Source: an uncultured Prevotellaceae bacterium
GTDB taxonomy: Bacteria > Bacteroidota > Bacteroidia > Bacteroidales > Bacteroidaceae
Reading direction: 5' to 3'
NCBI GenBank assembly: GCA_900316645.1
Contig: ONDP01000006.1
Coordinates: 1-64,000 of the forward strand
DNA length: 64,000 nucleotides
The notes beneath the pieces were generated by a model. It did no database searches. It had not been told where the DNA came from and was given only the letters and a program-made list of their open reading frames with translations. Positions 60,266 to 64,000 of this stretch are shown here, piece by piece; the stretch's first letter is position 1, and each line of letters starts with the position of its first letter. The translations under genes were made by a program, and so were the position numbers.

Positions 60266-61507
60266 TTACCCGATATTTTTTATTCCTTCAGGCTCTTTCT
60301 TCATTTTTGCCGAGCGGCTGATGCTCAAGATAGCTCCCACATAGGCACAGTTGATGATGGTAGATGTACCTCCTTTTGAGATGAGCGGCAAGGGCTGACC
60401 TGTGACTGGTGCCAACCCTACGGCTACCATCATATTGAAAGCCGCCTGAACAACCAAGAGCAAGGCAAGGCCCATCACCAGGAAAGCAGGAAAATTATTC
60501 TCGCAGCGACTGGCTATGCGGGCCGACCTGTAAAGCAGGATGATATAAAGGAATACGACGAAAGCTGCGCCTAAGAGGCCCAGTTCCTCAATGACAATGG
60601 CAAAGATGAAATCCGAGAAGGCCTGGGAGAGGAAGTCGCGTTCCACTGACTGACCAGGTCCTTTACCAATGATATTACTCGACACAATGGCGATATTGGC
60701 GTGTGCCACCTGCGCATCCTTGTCAAGATCGTATTCTTGAGGTGTCACATCTTCCTTACCGAACTTGAGGATACGTCCTTTCCAAGTATCGGCACGGTGC
60801 AGCATTTTTTCCAGTTTACTCTTCTTCTTTGGCTGGTCTGTCTGTTCCGTTTTCGCCACTTCCTGCCCTGTGGTGTCGTTACCCACAATCATGACCATCG
60901 CAATGGCGAGGAAAGCAAAAAATACAAGTATTCCCACCAACTTACCCAATTGTTTTAATGGTACGAGGCCGATAAACATCATAAGGATGACGACGGCAAA
61001 GAGCAGAGCTGCTGTTGACAAGTTCTCCAATCCAATTAAGAAACAGGTGGGTATGGTAATCCAAAGAATCCATTTAAAAGCCTTCCTATCTGCCCCGTTC
61101 TCTCTTTGCATAGCACTGAGAATCTGAGCAGTAGCCAACACAATGGTTCCCTTGGCTATCTCTGACGGCTGAAAGGTGAAACCCATGAGCGAGATGACAC
61201 GGTTGGCGCCATTGATGGTCTGGCCTCCGATGAGCACCCACAAGAGTGTGATGGCTGTGATAAGCAACATGAAAGGAGTCATCAACTTAAAAAACCTGCA
61301 CGGAATATTCAGTGTGACAATAGCGACAACCACACCGAAGATGATAGTTCCGGTATGATAGACGATAGGGCCGATGTAGTTCTGACTCTTATATGTCAGA
61401 TTGCTGGAAGCTGAGAAAACCTCCACAATGCTGATCATACAGAGGAAGAAGAAAATCATCCAGATGACCTTGTCGCCTTTGAAAATATTGCCTATCTTTT
61501 TATTCAT
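60266..61507 (-). CDS. ftsW: SEDS glycosyltransferase FtsW
   Basis: 413 residues, about ten membrane segments. SEDS features include GANRVISLMGFTFQPSEIAKG, the catalytic Asp region in QSVERDFLSQAFSDFIFAIVIEELGLLG, and the GQPLPLISKGGTS loop. A long periplasmic loop (about 208-280, KTEQTDQPKKKSK) is enlarged. Polymerises septal glycan strands with a class B PBP. Confidence 0.94.
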   Translation of the reverse strand: MNKKIGNIFKGDKVIWMIFFFLCMISIVEVFSASSNLTYKSQNYIGPIVYHTGTIIFGVVVAIVTLNIPCRFFKLMTPFMLLITAITLLWVLIGGQTINGANRVISLMGFTFQPSEIAKGTIVLATAQILSAMQRENGADRKAFKWILWITIPTCFLIGLENLSTAALLFAVVILMMFIGLVPLKQLGKLVGILVFFAFLAIAMVMIVGNDTTGQEVAKTEQTDQPKKKSKLEKMLHRADTWKGRILKFGKEDVTPQEYDLDKDAQVAHANIAIVSSNIIGKGPGQSVERDFLSQAFSDFIFAIVIEELGLLGAAFVVFLYIILLYRSARIASRCENNFPAFLVMGLALLLVVQAAFNMMVAVGLAPVTGQPLPLISKGGTSTIINCAYVGAILSISRSAKMKKEPEGIKNIG

Positions 61508-61510
61508 ATC

Positions 61511-62842
61511 TTACAGATTTCTAGCCAATTCCTTGAATTGTTCGCCCCTGTCTTCCATATTCTTAAAGAGGTCGAAACTGGCACAGCAGGGAGACAGTAA
61601 GACAGTCATACCTGGTTCTGCCATTTCGTAGCAAGCCTCAACACATTCTTTCATGGAATGAGTGTCACGAACGGGGATACCCATATTGTCGAAATTATCG
61701 TGCAGTTTCTGATTGTCGGCTCCAAGATAAACCAAACCTGCACATTTTTCCTTAATCAGCGGTTTGATGGGGTTATAGTCGTTGCCCTTGTCCTTGCCTC
61801 CGATGATGAGGATGGTCTTTGTCTTCATCGACTCCAGGGCATACCAACATGCATCTACGTTGGTGGCTTTAGAATCGTTGACATACTGGACGCCACGCAC
61901 AGTACAAACCTTCTCCAGACGATGCTCTACCCCGGGGAAGTCGCCAAGTGACTTGCGAATGACTTCTTTCTTGATACCAGCAATGTCTGAAGCAATACCT
62001 GCAGCAAGTGAATTGTAAATATTATGCTTACCCGTCAAACTGAGGTTTTCCTGCTCCATGTTGAATGGCTCAGGTTTTTCAATTTTGTATTGTCCTTCCT
62101 CAATATAACCAATACTGCCTTTCTCCTTCAGTTCTGAGAAGGGATACTGGATAGAGAGGATGTTGTATTTCTCCAGTTCTTTCTTGATAATGGGGTCGTC
62201 GTTCCAATAGATGAAGGCATCGTTAGGTGTCTGATTCTGGATGATACGCATCTTGGCATCTACATAGTTCTGCATGCAGAAGCCATAGCGGTCGAGATGA
62301 TCGGGCGTAATATTCAGAAGAATGGCGATATTCGCACGGAAATCATACATATTATCCAGTTGGAAGGAACTGAGTTCGATGATGTAGTATTCGTGCGGGT
62401 CCTCAGCTACCTGCAGCGCCAGAGAATTGCCGATGTTACCGGCAAGTCCGGCATCATAGCCTGCTTCCTTGAAGATATGATAGATAAGACTGGTGGTAGT
62501 TGTCTTACCATTAGAACCTGTTATACAAACCATTTTCGAATTGGTGTAACGACCGGCAAATTCTATTTCGCTGATGATGTGAATGCCTTTCTCCTTGATT
62601 TTCACAATCATAGGAGCAGTATCCGGAATACCGGGACTCTTGATAATCTCGTCGGCATTCAAGATTTTCTCTTCTGTGTGATGGCCTTCTTCCCACTCAA
62701 TCTGGTGGTCGTCCAGCATCTTCTTGTATTTCTCGTTGATAATCGACATGTCGCTTACAAACACATCGAAACCTTCTTTCTTGGCTAATACGGCAGCACC
62801 TGCGCCACTTTCGCCTGCTCCTAATATGACGATTCTCTTCAT
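61511..62842 (-). CDS. murD: UDP-MurNAc-L-Ala D-glutamate ligase
   Basis: 443 residues. VILGAGESGAGAAVLA, CITGSNGKTTTTSLIYH (about 109) and YVNDSKATNVDA and LIIGGKDKGNDYN are all family motifs. Adds D-Glu. 3 bp before ftsW, 1 bp after mraY. Confidence 0.97.
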   Translation of the reverse strand: MKRIVILGAGESGAGAAVLAKKEGFDVFVSDMSIINEKYKKMLDDHQIEWEEGHHTEEKILNADEIIKSPGIPDTAPMIVKIKEKGIHIISEIEFAGRYTNSKMVCITGSNGKTTTTSLIYHIFKEAGYDAGLAGNIGNSLALQVAEDPHEYYIIELSSFQLDNMYDFRANIAILLNITPDHLDRYGFCMQNYVDAKMRIIQNQTPNDAFIYWNDDPIIKKELEKYNILSIQYPFSELKEKGSIGYIEEGQYKIEKPEPFNMEQENLSLTGKHNIYNSLAAGIASDIAGIKKEVIRKSLGDFPGVEHRLEKVCTVRGVQYVNDSKATNVDACWYALESMKTKTILIIGGKDKGNDYNPIKPLIKEKCAGLVYLGADNQKLHDNFDNMGIPVRDTHSMKECVEACYEMAEPGMTVLLSPCCASFDLFKNMEDRGEQFKELARNL

Positions 62843-62843
62843 T

Positions 62844-64000
62844 TTATCTTATCTTCAATGTTATAATTGTGATAGCTACTAATATAATGGTGGTAATCCA
62901 AAAACGGATAGTGATTTTCGACTCGTGGAAAGGACGATGGGGCCATCCCTTCAAAATATAAGTGCTGGTGGCATCCAACTGGGAATCCAGTTTGCGGAAG
63001 GTATCGTGTATTGGTGTAGCACGGAAAATCCTGACACGCTTGCCCTTTCTCTTCTGAATCTTAAACCATTGCGTCTGAAGAATGACGCTCAGACTTTCTA
63101 TGAAGAAGATGCCGCAAAGGATGGGGAGCAGCAGTTCCTTGTGTACGATGATGGCACAAACACCGATGATGCCACCAATGGTCAGCGAACCTGTGTCTCC
63201 CATAAACACCTGTGCCGGATAGGCATTATACCACAGGAAACCTATCATGGCACCCACGAAGGCACTGAGGAACACAACCAGTTCCTGTGTGTGGGGGATA
63301 TACATAATGTCGAAGTAGGAGGCATAGATAATATGACTGCTGACGTAGGCGAAAATCAGCAGTGCAACTCCGATGATAGCCGAGTTGCCTGCACACATAC
63401 CGTCCATTCCGTCGTTGAGGTTGGCTCCGTTGCTGACAGCAGTCACCACAAAGATGGTCATCAGAACAAAGAGAATCCATCCTGCAGCTACTTTGTATTT
63501 GCCACAGAATGACATAATGTCTGAATAGTTCAGGTTGTGATTCTTGTAGAACGGAATCGTGGTCTGCAGTGATTTCACGTATTCTGCTTTATGCTTCACC
63601 ACCACCTCTTTGGGGTTCTGCTGCTGTTGCATATCAGCACAGTATTCACGGACAACAGCATCGGGACTGAGCCACAGGGTGATTCCTACAATGAAGCCTA
63701 TAGACACCTGTCCGATAATCTTGTATTTGCCCTTCAGACCATCTTTGTTCTTCTTGAAAATCTTGATGTAGTCATCCATGAATCCCAAGAATCCCAACCA
63801 GACAGTGGTAATGATCATAAGCAACAGATAGATGTTGCGCATACGGCCTAAGAGCAGGACAGGTACAAGGATGGCAACAATGATGATGATGCCACCCATA
63901 GTGGGTACGCCCTTCTTCTCGACTCCGAATGGGTCAATATTCGGATCTCGCGCCGTTTCTGAAATGTTGCGACGCTTCATCCATTTGATGAAATGTTCTC
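62844..64000 (-). CDS. mraY: Phospho-MurNAc-pentapeptide transferase, 5' end outside the window
   Basis: Partial: about 384 codons visible, the start lies beyond the right edge (in-frame codons GEHFIKWMK run to 64000). Family marks: GVPTMGGIIII, FMDDYIKIFKKNKDGLKGK (Asp-Asp), NLNDGMDGMCAGNSA, YNAYPAQVFMGDTGSL. The loop between TM segments (about residues 115-150) is the longer Bacteroidetes form. Makes lipid I. First visible gene of the cluster. Confidence 0.95.
   Translation of the reverse strand, partial: EHFIKWMKRRNISETARDPNIDPFGVEKKGVPTMGGIIIIVAILVPVLLLGRMRNIYLLLMIITTVWLGFLGFMDDYIKIFKKNKDGLKGKYKIIGQVSIGFIVGITLWLSPDAVVREYCADMQQQQNPKEVVVKHKAEYVKSLQTTIPFYKNHNLNYSDIMSFCGKYKVAAGWILFVLMTIFVVTAVSNGANLNDGMDGMCAGNSAIIGVALLIFAYVSSHIIYASYFDIMYIPHTQELVVFLSAFVGAMIGFLWYNAYPAQVFMGDTGSLTIGGIIGVCAIIVHKELLLPILCGIFFIESLSVILQTQWFKIQKRKGKRVRIFRATPIHDTFRKLDSQLDATSTYILKGWPHRPFHESKITIRFWITTIILVAITIITLKIR

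Overview
The window looks like a chromosomal segment of a Bacteroidales bacterium, most likely a Prevotella/Segatella relative. Evidence: repeated TAnnTTTG (-7) promoter boxes of the Bacteroidetes type; a Bacteroides-type ArgF' carbamoyltransferase in an argR-argG-argC-argD-proC-proB-proA cluster; a GH95 fucosidase; and a Bacteroidetes-style dcw order. Species identity cannot be settled from the sequence alone.

Region 1 (about 0.6-19.4 kb, + strand) is an accessory island of twelve tightly packed genes: TPR protein, YwqG-like protein, DUF4062-P-loop-TPR STAND-like ATPase, triple-AAA+ protein, multi-zinc-ribbon protein, membrane-anchored Ser/Thr kinase-like protein, zinc-ribbon plus triple-AAA+ protein, zinc-ribbon-FHA protein, two tandem SH3b-multi-TM paralogues, pentapeptide-repeat-2TM protein, and a TM/zinc-knuckle protein. 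Overlapping or near-touching ends suggest one transcript for most of it. The layout resembles a phospho-signalling relay (kinase, FHA), NTP-driven remodellers, a large STAND-type sensor and membrane outputs. I know of no described system with this exact make-up; it is the main candidate for a new conflict or stress-signalling system.

Region 2 (19.4-24.6 kb) is a patchwork of accessory material. It holds an MNT/HEPN toxin-antitoxin pair flanked by a 39-bp imperfect direct repeat, about 1.4 kb of repeat-rich DNA without a convincing gene, a decayed archaeal-type ATPase gene, a Fic protein lacking the motif histidine, and a small ORF.

Region 3 (24.7-39.4 kb) is arginine/proline metabolism: gtrA-like, argR, GNAT acyltransferase, argG, argC; three unknown envelope proteins; argD-proC; a four-helix-bundle protein; XRE-cupin regulator and acyl-CoA synthetase, proB, proA, argF', threonine aldolase. 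argF' carries an in-frame palindromic repeat element inside its coding sequence.

Region 4 (39.4-53.4 kb) is mixed core genome: CYTH protein, prfB, long-chain acyl-CoA ligase, PP2C/SpoIIE phosphatase, ung, DUF3109, AraC regulator plus GH95 fucosidase, gyrB, rpsT, tRNA-Glu. Region 5 (53.4-64 kb) is recO and, convergent to it, the cell-wall/division cluster mraY-murD-ftsW-murG-murC-ftsQ-ftsA-ftsZ; mraY runs off the right edge.

A striking second theme is non-coding: tandem arrays with 11-, 21- or 22-bp periods (one or two DNA helical turns), several built around short palindromes, occur at the borders of the accessory regions. One composite (21-bp units, then three 22-bp palindromic units) occurs twice, in opposite orientation.
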